A stretch of DNA of 29,122 nucleotides from JOPF133 sp052144935 (GCA_052144935.1 JBKQPR010000041.1:1-29122); one strand, 5' to 3'; shown: positions 8,436-16,775, numbered from the stretch's first letter. Numbers and translations are program-made. The notes: generated by a model from the letters alone, not told the origin.

Positions 8436-8717
8436 TCAGGCGGCCTGGGCGGCCACCGGTCGAACGTCCGCGGCCACGGGCTGAACATCCGCGGCCGAGG
8501 GCTGAACAATCGCGTCCGAGGGCTGAAGATTCGCGTCCGCGGGCGGAGGCGGCGCCTCGCAGTCGGGCCGCACGACCGGCTGCGCCTTACAGGCCGGGCA
8601 GCAGTGCGCGCAATACCATCCGTGCAGTTCTTCGGGCATGTGCAGATGATTGGGCCAGTTCCCACAGGTATCGCAACAGCCCTTGATGCGCACCGAGACG
8701 TGACATTTCGGCCTCAT
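8436..8717 (-). CDS. Small Cys-rich (zinc-ribbon-like) protein with repeat tail
   Basis: This 93-residue ORF has Cys at KCHV, CCDTC, CAHCCPAC and PDC within the first 55 residues, the spacing of a small zinc-binding module. A low-complexity tail follows (about 60-93), built of seven-residue units of the type VQPxAAD. The tail is encoded by four 21-bp tandem units at 8462-8545, so it grew by slippage. The Cys clusters and a sensible start make coding more likely than not, although I do not recognise the family. It is divergent from bshA, with about 117 bp between the starts. The run of G before the ATG is a poor ribosome-binding site. Confidence 0.5.
   Translation of the reverse strand: MRPKCHVSVRIKGCCDTCGNWPNHLHMPEELHGWYCAHCCPACKAQPVVRPDCEAPPPPADANLQPSDAIVQPSAADVQPVAADVRPVAAQAA
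8462..8545. repeat. Four tandem 21-bp units
   Basis: The units start at 8462, 8483, 8504 and 8525, each close to GAACATCCGCGGCCGAGGGCT, with substitutions increasing toward 8545. Each unit is seven codons of the tail of the minus-strand Cys-rich protein, so copy-number change keeps the frame. Confidence 0.85.
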
Positions 8718-8834
8718 GGCCCCCCATTCGGGCACGCCAGGTTCCAAAAGCCGCCCTAGCAGAATCAGCCTCTTAGCGACCGGGCGACCGCGCCGGTGCG
8801 CAAAATTTCGCCACACCCGTGCTACTCTGCGCAT

Positions 8835-9953
8835 GTGAGGGTCGGCATCACCTGTTATCCCACTTACGGCGGCAGCGGGATTGTGGCCACCGAGCTGGGC
8901 CTGGAGCTGGCCGCCCGCGGCCATGAGATCCACTTCATCAGCTACGCCAATCCCATCCGCCTGGATCCCGGCACGCCGCGCATTCACTATCACGAGGTGG
9001 AAGTCTCCACCTACCCGCTGTTCCAATATCCGCCGTATTGCCTGGCCTTGGCCTCCCGCATGGCGGAAGTGGCGGAGTGCTACGAGCTCGACCTGCTGCA
9101 CGTCCATTACGCCATTCCCCACTCCATCTCCGCCCTGCTGGCCAAGCAGATGACCACCGCGCGGCGCCTGCCCTTCATCACCACCCTGCACGGCACCGAT
9201 ATCACCCTGGTGGGGGCCGACCGCTCCTATTTTCCGATCACCAAATTCTCCATCGAGCAATCCGACGGCATCACCACCATCAGCGATTACCTGGAAGCCC
9301 AGACCGTGGAAGTGTTCGGGATCGCGAAGCCCATCCGCGTGATTCACAATTTCGTCAACTGCGACTTGTACCGCCCGTCCGCCGAACGGCGTGCCGGAGA
9401 GAGTAGGGCGGAGAAGCGCCTGATCCACATCTCCAACTTCCGGCCGGTGAAGCGCGTGCTGGATTGCATCCGCATTCTCCAGGAGGTGCGGCGCAGCGTC
9501 CCGGTTCACCTGCTGATGGCCGGCGACGGCCCCGACCGCGGGCCCGCCGAGATGCTGGCGCACCAACTGGGCGTCTCCAACCACGTCACCTTCCTGGGAA
9601 AACAGGACCACATCGAGCGGCTGATCCCGCAGGCCGACGTGCTGCTGCTGCCGAGCGAAATGGAGGCCTTCGGGCTGGCCGCCCTGGAGGCCATGGCGTG
9701 CGGCGTGCCCCCGGTGGCCACCCTGACCGGCGGCGTCTCCGAACTGATCACCCACGGGGTGGATGGGTACCTGGCGCCGGTGGGCGACATCGCCGCCGAG
9801 GCCGGCTACGTGACGGCGCTCGTTACCGGCGACGCGCTCTACGAGCGGGTCTCGCGGGCCGCGCGCCACAGCGCCGAGACGCGCTATTCCACCGAATCGA
9901 TCATCCCGCAATACGAGCGCTATTACGAAGAGGTTTTGGGAGGCGGGCTGTGA
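8835..9953 (+). CDS. bshA: N-acetyl-alpha-D-glucosaminyl L-malate synthase
   Basis: This is a GT4-family glycosyltransferase that joins GlcNAc from UDP-GlcNAc to L-malate, the first step of bacillithiol synthesis. The protein starts VRVGITCYPTYGGSGIVATELG, the BshA N-terminal signature. It continues with HVHYAIPHS and FITTLHGTDITLVG, then the C-terminal donor-binding block with LLLPSEMEAFGLAALEAMACG and the GVPPVATLTGGVSEL loop. I choose GTG 8835 (372 aa) because it gives the standard N-terminus and family length; the GTG at 8796 would add 13 residues of no recognisable character. The TGA stop at 9951-9953 overlaps a GTG at 9950 that opens the first repeat-encoded mini-ORF. bshB1 follows after the repeat array; bshC is not in the window. 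Confidence 0.95.
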   Translation: MRVGITCYPTYGGSGIVATELGLELAARGHEIHFISYANPIRLDPGTPRIHYHEVEVSTYPLFQYPPYCLALASRMAEVAECYELDLLHVHYAIPHSISALLAKQMTTARRLPFITTLHGTDITLVGADRSYFPITKFSIEQSDGITTISDYLEAQTVEVFGIAKPIRVIHNFVNCDLYRPSAERRAGESRAEKRLIHISNFRPVKRVLDCIRILQEVRRSVPVHLLMAGDGPDRGPAEMLAHQLGVSNHVTFLGKQDHIERLIPQADVLLLPSEMEAFGLAALEAMACGVPPVATLTGGVSELITHGVDGYLAPVGDIAAEAGYVTALVTGDALYERVSRAARHSAETRYSTESIIPQYERYYEEVLGGGL

Positions 9954-10616
9954 ACCTGCCGGCGGTGGAACGCACCCTGGTCGCCGGGGCCGCCGAACCC
10001 ACGGCTTGCGGAGGCGGCCGATGAACCTGCCGGCGGTGGAACGCACTCTGGTCGCCGGGGTCGCCGAACCCACGGTTTGGGAGGCGGGATCCAACCTGCT
10101 GGCCGTGGAACGCACCTCGGTCACCGGGGCCGCCGAACCCACGGTTTGTGGAGGCGGGCTGTGAACCTGCTGGCGGTGGAGCGCACCCTGGTCGCCGGGG
10201 CCGCCGAACCCACGGTTTGTGGAGGTGGGCTGTGAACCGGCTGGCCGTGGAACGCACCCTGGTCGCCGGGGCCGCCGAACCCACGGTTTGTGGAGGCGGG
10301 CTGTGAACCTGCTGGCCGTGGAACGCACCCTGGTCGCCGCCATGCCACTTACTTTGTCCGTAGCGGCACGCTGCTTTAATTGTGGGGCGGGCAATCGTGG
10401 GGCGCCCTCTGGGCCCAGCCGCTTTTTAGACGGCTCTCCCAAGCCACGCCCGAGCCTGCGGGTCCGGCCAGCGCCGGCTGGGGGTGCCCCCTGGTCCCGG
10501 CGGCAACCAGGATTGGCTGCCCCACGATTTTTGCAAAATGGCGACCCAGGACGCAAAGTAAGTGGCATTTCCCTGGTCGGCAGGGCCACCGAATCCGCGG
10601 CTTGCGGAGGCGGCCG
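9934..10616 (+). repeat. Six tandem 71-bp units between bshA and bshB1
   Basis: Unit starts are 9950, 10021, 10090, 10161, 10232 and 10303, with bshB1 itself at 10617. Spacings are 71, 69, 71, 71 and 71 bp. The sixth is 314 bp, which is 71 plus a 243-bp insertion. Each unit holds GGAGGCGG, a GTGA or ATGA start/stop overlap, AACCTGCTGGCCGTGG, and then a 41-bp stretch containing GCCGCCGAACCCACGG. The start region is the same as the first codons of bshB1 (Met-Asn-Leu-Leu-Ala-Val), so the array probably grew by duplication of the bshA/bshB1 junction. Unit 3 lost its start (TCC instead of GTG). Confidence 0.95.
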
Positions 10617-10620
10617 ATGA
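9950..10620 (+). other. Relay of overlapping mini-ORFs linking bshA to bshB1
   Basis: Each ORF ends in a TGA overlapping the next start. They are 9950-10024 (24 aa), 10021-10164 (47 aa, units 2 and 3 fused because unit 2 is 2 bp short), 10161-10235 (24 aa), 10232-10306 (24 aa) and 10303-10620 (105 aa, running through the mobile element). The peptides read MNLLAVERTLVAG...CGGGL or close variants. Most starts follow a GGAGGCGG-type ribosome-binding site a few bases upstream. The chain allows ribosomes leaving bshA to reach bshB1 by repeated termination-reinitiation. That the peptides are made is inference; the overlaps are seen. Confidence 0.55.
10337..10570 (+). mobile_element. 234-bp palindromic MITE-like element, copy 2, with 9-bp target duplication
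   Basis: The outer arms are perfect 15-bp inverted repeats, ATGCCACTTACTTTG (10342-10356) and CAAAGTAAGTGGCAT (10554-10568). The inner arms remain imperfectly complementary for about 90 bp. CCCTGGTCG occurs directly on both sides (10328-10336 and 10571-10579). Removing one copy plus the element (243 bp) restores a 71-bp sixth repeat unit exactly, which proves insertion into the array. There is no transposase gene inside, so mobility would need one supplied in trans. Copy 1 is at 3674-3886 in opposite orientation. Confidence 0.85.
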
Positions 10621-11309
10621 ACCTGCTGGCCGTGGGGGCCCATCCCGACGATATCGAATTCGGCTGCGCGCCGGTCCTTATTAAGGAGGCCAGGAAGGGC
10701 AACCAGGTGCGGATGCTGGTGCTCTCGCGGGGCGAAGCCGGGTCCGCCGGTACACCCGAGATCCGCGAACGGGAGGCCCGCAACGCCGCCAGGCTTATGG
10801 GCGCGGCCATCGAATTCCTGGACCTCGGCGGGGACTGCCACTTGGAATACCAGCCCGCCAACAGCTTCCCGATCGGCCTCGAGATCCGCCGCTTCCGCCC
10901 GGCCATCGTGCTGGCCCCGCATCCGGACGAGAACCAGCATCCCGACCACTCGGTGGCCGGCCGCCTGGTCCGCGATGCCTGCCGGCTGGCGCGCTATGGC
11001 GGCCTCGAGGAACTCAACGCCTGGCCGGTCCACAAGGTGGACAACCTGTTCTTTTACAACATCACCAGGCACGTGGGCGAGGCGCCGGATATCGTCATCG
11101 GCATCGCCGGCGTGATGGCGGAGTGGGAGGCCGTCATGAACTGCCACGAGACCCAGGTGAACAGCCGGAGCTATATCGAGCTGCAGAAATCCGCCGCGCG
11201 CCTGCTGGGCCTCTCGACCGGCTCGGAATATGCGGCCGGCCTCTACGCCAACGATCCCGTGCGCCTCGAGAGCCTCTCGGACCTGGCGCTTTCGGCGAGG
11301 GGTTTTTAG
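10617..11309 (+). CDS. bshB1: Bacillithiol biosynthesis deacetylase
   Basis: This zinc-dependent LmbE/PIG-L-family deacetylase removes the acetyl group from GlcNAc-malate to give GlcN-malate. The 230-residue protein opens MNLLAVGAHPDDIEFG, where AHPDD carries zinc ligands and the catalytic Asp. It has HPDENQHPDHSVAG near residue 105, with the further ligand and the HPDH block, and FYNITRHVGEAPDIVIGI in the C-terminal half, all typical of BshB1. ATG 10617 is fixed by the family N-terminus; the frame is open further upstream but through the repeat element. The GGAGGCGG ahead of the ATG is a good ribosome-binding site, and the ATG overlaps the stop of the last mini-ORF. It belongs to the bshA transcription unit. 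Confidence 0.95.
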   Translation: MNLLAVGAHPDDIEFGCAPVLIKEARKGNQVRMLVLSRGEAGSAGTPEIREREARNAARLMGAAIEFLDLGGDCHLEYQPANSFPIGLEIRRFRPAIVLAPHPDENQHPDHSVAGRLVRDACRLARYGGLEELNAWPVHKVDNLFFYNITRHVGEAPDIVIGIAGVMAEWEAVMNCHETQVNSRSYIELQKSAARLLGLSTGSEYAAGLYANDPVRLESLSDLALSARGF

Positions 11310-11310
11310 G

Positions 11311-12660
11311 ATGCGCGGCGCGGCCGGTAATCTCTGGGCGCGGGTTGGGCTGGCGCGGGTGGGGCTGGCGCGGGTGGGGCGCGGAATCCTGCCCACGCTG
11401 GCGCTGTTGGCCGGATGCGCCCCCGCGCGCCCTCCGGCTGCCGATCCCGATCTGGCCGCCGAAATCCGCCGGATCAAAGCTATCGACAATCACGCTCACC
11501 CAGTCCGCTGGGTGGCCGCCGGGGAAAAGCCCGACCGCGGCTTCGACGCCCTTCCCGTCGAGTCCATGGAGCCCGAATCCGACCCTGTGGCGCTGCGCCC
11601 GGGCGCCTCGGCCGTGCAAGAGGCCACTCGCGCGCTTTTCGGCGGGCAAAGCAAAGCGCAGACCGCGGCCGCCAAGGGCCGGCAATATCCCGCCTGGGTC
11701 CTGGACCAGATAGGGGTCGAGACGATGCTGGCCAACCGCGTCGAGATGGGCAGCAGCATCCAACCACCGCGCTTCCGCTGGGTGCCTTACGCGGATGCGC
11801 TGATTTTCCCGTTGGATAACGCCCAGCTTGCCGCGCGCACTCCCGACCGCAAGGGCTTTTTCGCGCTCGAAGACCAGTTGCGCCAGCATTACCTGGACGC
11901 CGTGGGCCTGCGGCAGATTCCCGCCACCCTGGCCGAATATTTGGCGCGCGTGGTCACCCCCACGCTGGAGCGCCAGAAACAGGGCGGCGCGCTGGCCGAA
12001 AAGTTCGAGGCCGCCTATCTGCGCTCGCTGGCTTTCGACCCGGTGGACGAAGCCACCGCCGCCCGGATCTACCGGCAATTCGCCGGCCAGCCCGCCGGCA
12101 CGACGCCGCCAGGGGAGGCCGAGTACAAGCCGCTCCAGGATTACCTGTTCCGCTATATTGCCGCCGAGTGCGGCCGCCGGGGCATGGCGGTCCACATCCA
12201 CACCATGGCCGGAGCGGGCGGCTATTTCGACGTGTCTGGCGCCAATCCGCTTCGCCTGGAATCCGTGTTGAACGATGCCGGCCTGCGCAACACCCGGTTC
12301 GTGATGCTCCACGGCGGCTGGCCCTTCATCCGCGAGATTACCGCCCTGCTGGCGAAGCCCAACGCCTACCTGGATTTCTCGCAGCAATCGCTGGTGCTGC
12401 CGCCCGCCACGCTGGCCCAAAGCATCCGCGAATGGCTGGAGCTGAATCCCGAGAAGGTCATGTTCGCGACCGACGCCTACCCCTACAGCAACCAGATGGG
12501 CTGGGAGGAATCCGGCTGGATCGCCTCGCGTAACGGCCGCGAGGCGCTGGCGATCGCGCTGACCGGGATGCTGCGGGACGGCGAGATTACGCGCACGCGG
12601 GCGGGGGAGTTGGCGCGGATGGTGCTGCGGGAGAATGCCAAGGCGCTGTACGGGCTGTGA
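11311..12660 (+). CDS. Amidohydrolase-family lipoprotein
   Basis: The 449-residue frame has IDNHAHPVRW (the HxH metal motif, about residues 56-65), then HIHTMAGAGGYFDVSGANPLRL, FVMLHGGWPFIRE and MFATDAYPYSN. This is the order of metal and acid residues seen in the amidohydrolase_2 (PF04909) superfamily. The substrate cannot be told. The N-terminus contains a lipobox-like LLAGC (Cys36), so the protein is probably a lipid-anchored envelope enzyme. The 35 residues ahead of it are too long and include three LARVG-type units from a 15-bp tandem repeat (11338-11380). GTG 11374 would give a 14-residue leader before the Cys and is a plausible alternative start. It follows bshB1 by 1 nt, so it is probably in the same operon, although a link to bacillithiol is unproven. 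Confidence 0.85.
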   Translation: MRGAAGNLWARVGLARVGLARVGRGILPTLALLAGCAPARPPAADPDLAAEIRRIKAIDNHAHPVRWVAAGEKPDRGFDALPVESMEPESDPVALRPGASAVQEATRALFGGQSKAQTAAAKGRQYPAWVLDQIGVETMLANRVEMGSSIQPPRFRWVPYADALIFPLDNAQLAARTPDRKGFFALEDQLRQHYLDAVGLRQIPATLAEYLARVVTPTLERQKQGGALAEKFEAAYLRSLAFDPVDEATAARIYRQFAGQPAGTTPPGEAEYKPLQDYLFRYIAAECGRRGMAVHIHTMAGAGGYFDVSGANPLRLESVLNDAGLRNTRFVMLHGGWPFIREITALLAKPNAYLDFSQQSLVLPPATLAQSIREWLELNPEKVMFATDAYPYSNQMGWEESGWIASRNGREALAIALTGMLRDGEITRTRAGELARMVLRENAKALYGL

Positions 12661-12808
12661 GGGACGGGCCCGCTGTAGGCTAGCCTGGATAGGCGTTAAG
12701 ATGGCCTGCCGCTTCGCTCTCTCAGGATCAAGGTGCATTCCTCACAGCCAAGCCGGCGTTCCGGGCCTGCGGCACTGCTCGGGATAGGCGACAGGCCGTG
12801 GCAGGCTG

Positions 12809-13016
12809 ATTAGTCGCAAGGTGTGAGGTTCTCAGTGAGCTCGACTCCAGCTCTTCGCAGCTCTGCCATCAACGCAATTGGATCCACCGCATCGGCTAAG
12901 AAGCGGACGCCGGCCTGGACGCCTCGCCTTCCGAAATCATGCCGGGAACAATCGCCGGCACAAGTCCGTTGATCCGGTAACCGCGGTGCTCCTGGAACGC
13001 GATCCGACCTGTAAAG
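12809..13016 (-). pseudogene. Relic: C-terminal segment of an unknown enzyme, frameshifted
   Basis: On the minus strand one frame reads PAFTGRIAFQEHRGYRING and on to VPGMISEGE. The next frame carries on GVQAGVRFLADAVDPIALM and then ELRRAGVELTENLTPCD to a TAA at 12809-12811. Adding one G near 12922 joins them into about 70 smooth codons with strong codon bias. There is no start and no upstream body, as the segment abuts the terminator of the receptor gene. I do not recognise the parent family. It looks like the tail of a deleted gene. Confidence 0.5.
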
Positions 13017-13059
13017 GCCGGCGGGCTTTCACCCCGAAGCCGTCGAATGCGGCCGGCAC

Positions 13060-13096
13060 AAAAAAAGGCGGGCCAACCCGCTAGGATTCGCCCGCC
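13060..13096 (-). terminator. Rho-independent terminator of the TonB-dependent receptor gene
   Basis: On the minus strand GGCGGGC (13096-13090) pairs with GCCCGCC (13073-13067) around a 16-nt loop and is followed directly by seven T (13066-13060). It lies 50 nt after the receptor stop codon. Confidence 0.85.
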
Positions 13097-13145
13097 CAAG
13101 ACCTGGAAACACCTGCGCCAGGCTGTCGGAAAAACAGTTGGAACT

Positions 13146-16100
13146 TTAGAAGTACAGCTTCAGCGCCATCTGGATGATGCGCGGGCCGCCGTAGCCGGTC
13201 ACCTCGCCGAACGTGCTGCTGGTGAGGCTCGAGCTCGGGTTGCTCCAGTTGGCATGGTTCAGGATGTTGAAGAACTCTGCCCGGAATTCGAGCTTCCAGC
13301 GTTCCTTAAAGTTGAACCGCCGGCTGACGTTCATGTCCCATTGGATCGCGCCAGGGCCATAAACGGAGTTGCGGCCCAGGTCGCCGAACGCCGCGGTCGA
13401 AGCCGTCGCCGCGGGGCAGTTGGGCGATAGGGTCGAAGCGCTGACATTGCTGACCGAATCTGCGCAGATGAAGGCGTTCGGGTTAAACCAGTATGTCCCG
13501 TTAACTGTGGGAGGGAGCCGCTGGTACACCTGGTCCGGCGCGATCACTTCCGGACGGTCCAAAAGCTGGGCGCTGAGAGAAATATCCTTGCCCCCAACGC
13601 TGAGCTGAATCGGGTTGCCGGTATTGAAGCTGACGATCGGCGAAAGCTGCCAGTCCTTGGTCACGCCGTGGACGAATCCCGTGCCGATGCCCGCGCTGGA
13701 GGCCACCAGCGTGGCAAAGAACGCCTGCCGGTGGTCGAAGCCGCAATTGCCGCGTTCGCCCTCGGCGCGGTTGAGCGGGTTCTGATATACCACGCCCGCC
13801 AGTTCGCCGGCGAAATCCCAGGAACTGCTGCAGTGGCTCCAGGTGTAGTTGAATCGCGCCGTGTAATGGCGGGTCCACGCGTGCTGGGCGGAAAGATTGA
13901 GCGCGTGATATTCGGAGACGGCGCCCGAGTCGGTTTGCTGGATATCCGCGTAGTACTGTCCGAGTGTGGGATTGATCAGGTACGTCAAACGGCGGCTGTT
14001 GGCGTTGGAGGCGGTGGCGCCGGCCACGGGAATGGAGTAGTTGACGTCCGTCGATCCCCAGATGTCGCGGCCGGCGTTGCCCAGGTAGTTGGCCTGCACC
14101 ACCCAGTTGGCGGCAATCTGCCGCTGGTAGCTAAGGTTCCACTGCATCATGTAAGTGACCGGCAGGTTCGGCGGAACACTGACGTAAGTGCCCGCCAAAG
14201 GAAATACGGCGGCGCCGGGGAACGGATCGCCGGGTTTGCCGTTCAGGACGTATCCGTTGAAGGGATTGGAGAACAGGTCGGTGCCCACCCCAAACTCATT
14301 GCTGTTGATAGTCAGCGAAGAGACGTAGGGTGCGTTGGTGGTCCAGCGCTCGGGATAGAACAGTTCGGTAGTGTCGTGCATCAGCACGAATCCCGCGCGA
14401 AGGGTCTGCTTGCCGTTGCCCTTGGGATCCCAAACCATGCCAAGGCGCGGTGAGAAAGTCGCGTAGTGAGCCCTTGTGAAAGCTTTGCCGTTAGGATCCT
14501 GCGCCGTATCTCCGGAGAAGATCAGGCCCGCCGGCGCGGTGGGGTACTCCGAGCTGTGCCAATTCTGGAGGAACAGGGGCCAACTGAACTGGTTGCCGCG
14601 GCCGTATTTATCGTAGGACGGCACCGACGGCTCCCAACGGAGGCCGTAGTTGATGCTGAAATGCTGCGTGGCGTGGAAGGAGTCCTGCACATAGGCGGCG
14701 ATGGGGGTCTGGCGGAGGTAATCGGAAATCACGTTACCATCGGTTAAGCCGGAAAATTGGCCAGTCAGCAGGTCCGCCAGGCCATCGCCGGTGTACGTGC
14801 CGTTGAAAGTGAACTGGCCGTTGGCCTGCTGGTAGTTGTAGGAGTTGAACTGGTCCTTGCGGCCGTCGAAGCCGATGCCGATTTGATGCTTGCCGCGAAT
14901 CAGCGTGAAATCGTCCGCCAACTGGTAAGTGTTGATGTCGAAATCCGCCAGCGCGCAGGTGCCGCAGCCCACGCCGAATCCACCGCCCGAGTAACTGCTG
15001 ACGGCGAGCTGCGTATAATCCGACTGGTTAATGAACATATTCACGCCCAGAGTGCCCGGGCTGAACAGGGTCGAAGGAGACGCACGATTGTCGCGGCGCC
15101 GATCGAACGTGAAATGGAATGAGTTCACGGCGGTGGAGCTCAGGGTGTAGGTTTCGCCGATGGTCATGGTCTGGGAGCGGTCCCAGTTGGCCGGCGCCGC
15201 CTGGGTGGTCAAGGCGTCGTTGTTGGCGAAGATTACCTCGGCGTAGTAATCGTAAATATAGTAACGGCCGTACAAGATATTCTTATCGTTGATGTTGTAA
15301 TCCACGCGGCCAATCCACTGGTCGTCGGGGTTGTTGGCGGGGTCGCCGTAGAGATAATTCCCGCAGGGATTGGTGGAGACCGGGAAATAAGTGGAGGCCA
15401 GCTTCAGGCCGGCCGGATCGAAGGTGGAAACCGGAATCTGGTTGTTGGGGTAAGGGTTGCCTTGGGGGTTCTTCAGGACTCTGGCGGAAGAGAGGCAGCC
15501 GCCGTTCGACTTGGCCCCGTCCACGACGCTGAAATCGCCCGCCAGGGTCGCCGCGGTGGGATCGTAGGCGGTGCTGGAGGCAGGATTGCTGCGCTGCCGG
15601 GTTCCCTGGTAGCCGCCGAAGAAGAAGAGCCTGTCTTTTTTGACCGGTCCACCCACGGTCCCGCCGAACTGGTTGCGCTTCAACGAGTCGCGAATCGGTT
15701 GCGAGGCGGAAAAGCCTTTCGGGCGCGCGTTCAGATCGCCATTGCGCAGAAAATCGAAAAAGTCGCCATGGAAGGCATTGCCGCCCGACTTGGTCACGAT
15801 ATTGACTACGCCGCCCGGGTGCAGGCCGTATTGGGCTGGCAGACTGCTGGTCAGGATGTTGAATTCCGAGATCGCATCCGGGAACGGAAGGGGCAGGTTG
15901 ACGTTGCTGAAGGCGTCGTTATTGTCGCCGCCATCCAGCAGGTAGTTGACGCCGTTGGCCGCGCCGCCAGCCACTGAATACGAAGTGGAGCCGTTAGATC
16001 CCTGAATGTTCTTGCTGCCCGTCAAGTCGCCTCCGTTGAGCGTCATGGTGTTGGTGGCGAAACCGGAGATGGCCAGCAGTTGTGTCGGATTGCGGCCATT

Positions 16101-16577
16101 GAGCGGCAAATCGACCATGCGTTCGCTGTCGACGAGCTGCGAGATGGCATTTTCCTTGGTCTCCACCTGCGTGGCGTTGGCGGTGACCTCCACGCTCTCG
16201 GTCGTCGAGCCGACCTGCAAAACGACCGGCTGCGTGCGGTTATTGCCCGCGTCCAACCCGATGCCCTTCTGCACATAGGTTTTGAAGCCTTTGTAGGAGA
16301 CTTCGAGTTGATAATTGCCGGCAGCCAGATCGGGGAACTGGTACCGGCCGGTGATATCCGTGGCCGCCAGATGAACCTGTTGGCGATCCACTTCGGTGGC
16401 CTTGACCTGAGCGCCGGCGATCGCCTGGCCGCTCTGGTCGGTGACGTATCCGTCGAGCTGGGCGACGGCTACCTGTTGGGCCCTGGCGTGTGGCGCCAGT
16501 AAGCCGGTAAACGCAAAGGCAAGCACAACGGTTGCCACCTTGCATCGAAGATCTACGAAGATCCCAAAACACGACAT
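13146..16577 (-). CDS. Oar-like TonB-dependent receptor with carboxypeptidase-regulatory domain
   Basis: This 1143-residue outer-membrane protein has a signal peptide (about 1-33, cleavage near HARA-QQ). A CarboxypepD_reg/CnaB-like domain follows (about 38-120, GYVTDQSGQAIAGAQVKATE and GNYQLEVSYKGF). Next comes a TonB plug with the LPLNGRNP block near residue 155 and GGVVNIVTKSGGN near 260, then a long beta-barrel ending in the C-terminal aromatic LKLYF expected of barrel proteins. Such receptors are greatly expanded in Acidobacteriota and are thought to import plant-derived or other oligomers; the ligand is unknown. The ATG at 16575-16577 has an AGAGG ribosome-binding site 7 nt upstream. It has its own promoter (16747-16775) and terminator (13060-13096), so it is a single-gene unit. 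Confidence 0.96.
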   Translation of the reverse strand: MSCFGIFVDLRCKVATVVLAFAFTGLLAPHARAQQVAVAQLDGYVTDQSGQAIAGAQVKATEVDRQQVHLAATDITGRYQFPDLAAGNYQLEVSYKGFKTYVQKGIGLDAGNNRTQPVVLQVGSTTESVEVTANATQVETKENAISQLVDSERMVDLPLNGRNPTQLLAISGFATNTMTLNGGDLTGSKNIQGSNGSTSYSVAGGAANGVNYLLDGGDNNDAFSNVNLPLPFPDAISEFNILTSSLPAQYGLHPGGVVNIVTKSGGNAFHGDFFDFLRNGDLNARPKGFSASQPIRDSLKRNQFGGTVGGPVKKDRLFFFGGYQGTRQRSNPASSTAYDPTAATLAGDFSVVDGAKSNGGCLSSARVLKNPQGNPYPNNQIPVSTFDPAGLKLASTYFPVSTNPCGNYLYGDPANNPDDQWIGRVDYNINDKNILYGRYYIYDYYAEVIFANNDALTTQAAPANWDRSQTMTIGETYTLSSTAVNSFHFTFDRRRDNRASPSTLFSPGTLGVNMFINQSDYTQLAVSSYSGGGFGVGCGTCALADFDINTYQLADDFTLIRGKHQIGIGFDGRKDQFNSYNYQQANGQFTFNGTYTGDGLADLLTGQFSGLTDGNVISDYLRQTPIAAYVQDSFHATQHFSINYGLRWEPSVPSYDKYGRGNQFSWPLFLQNWHSSEYPTAPAGLIFSGDTAQDPNGKAFTRAHYATFSPRLGMVWDPKGNGKQTLRAGFVLMHDTTELFYPERWTTNAPYVSSLTINSNEFGVGTDLFSNPFNGYVLNGKPGDPFPGAAVFPLAGTYVSVPPNLPVTYMMQWNLSYQRQIAANWVVQANYLGNAGRDIWGSTDVNYSIPVAGATASNANSRRLTYLINPTLGQYYADIQQTDSGAVSEYHALNLSAQHAWTRHYTARFNYTWSHCSSSWDFAGELAGVVYQNPLNRAEGERGNCGFDHRQAFFATLVASSAGIGTGFVHGVTKDWQLSPIVSFNTGNPIQLSVGGKDISLSAQLLDRPEVIAPDQVYQRLPPTVNGTYWFNPNAFICADSVSNVSASTLSPNCPAATASTAAFGDLGRNSVYGPGAIQWDMNVSRRFNFKERWKLEFRAEFFNILNHANWSNPSSSLTSSTFGEVTGYGGPRIIQMALKLYF

Positions 16578-16746
16578 AGTCTAACCTCTCTTTGGCCTCT
16601 CGGCTACCAGGCCGCAAGCCATCTGTCGTTCACTGCGCCTCAGGTTTTACGTGATGCAGCGGCGATGGTGCTGTACCGTTTGTCATCAAGCCAAACCCTA
16701 TTCGCGCATCCAATTTGACTCCCAAAGCAAATAGACTCCCGGTTGA

Positions 16747-16775
16747 AGTATATAAGGAGCGCGGGCCGAGGTCAA
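16747..16775 (-). promoter_or_regulatory. Sigma70-type promoter of the TonB-dependent receptor gene
   Basis: On the minus strand TTGACC (16775-16770) and TATACT (16752-16747) are separated by exactly 17 nt, close to the sigma70 consensus. Transcription would start near 16740 and leave a leader of about 163 nt before the receptor ATG at 16577. Confidence 0.75.

Larger units (their letters stand above)
12661..13145. other. Intergenic region, 485 bp, between convergent genes
   Basis: It holds the receptor-gene terminator at 13060-13096 and a minus-strand gene relic at 12809-13016. I see no gene between 12661 and 12808 and no clear terminator for the plus-strand bsh/amidohydrolase unit. Confidence 0.6.

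Noticed and set aside
9950..10616. CRISPR array
   Set aside because: The 71-bp units are contiguous direct repeats with no unique spacers and contain gene-start signals; no cas genes are near.
8436..11489. Minus-strand open frame of 1017 codons
   Set aside because: It is antisense to bshA/bshB1 and crosses the tandem repeats and mobile element. Its product is low-complexity; only its last 93 codons (8436-8717) look like a protein.
11134..12738. Minus-strand open frame of 534 codons
   Set aside because: Antisense to the amidohydrolase and the bshB1 end; no protein-like features.
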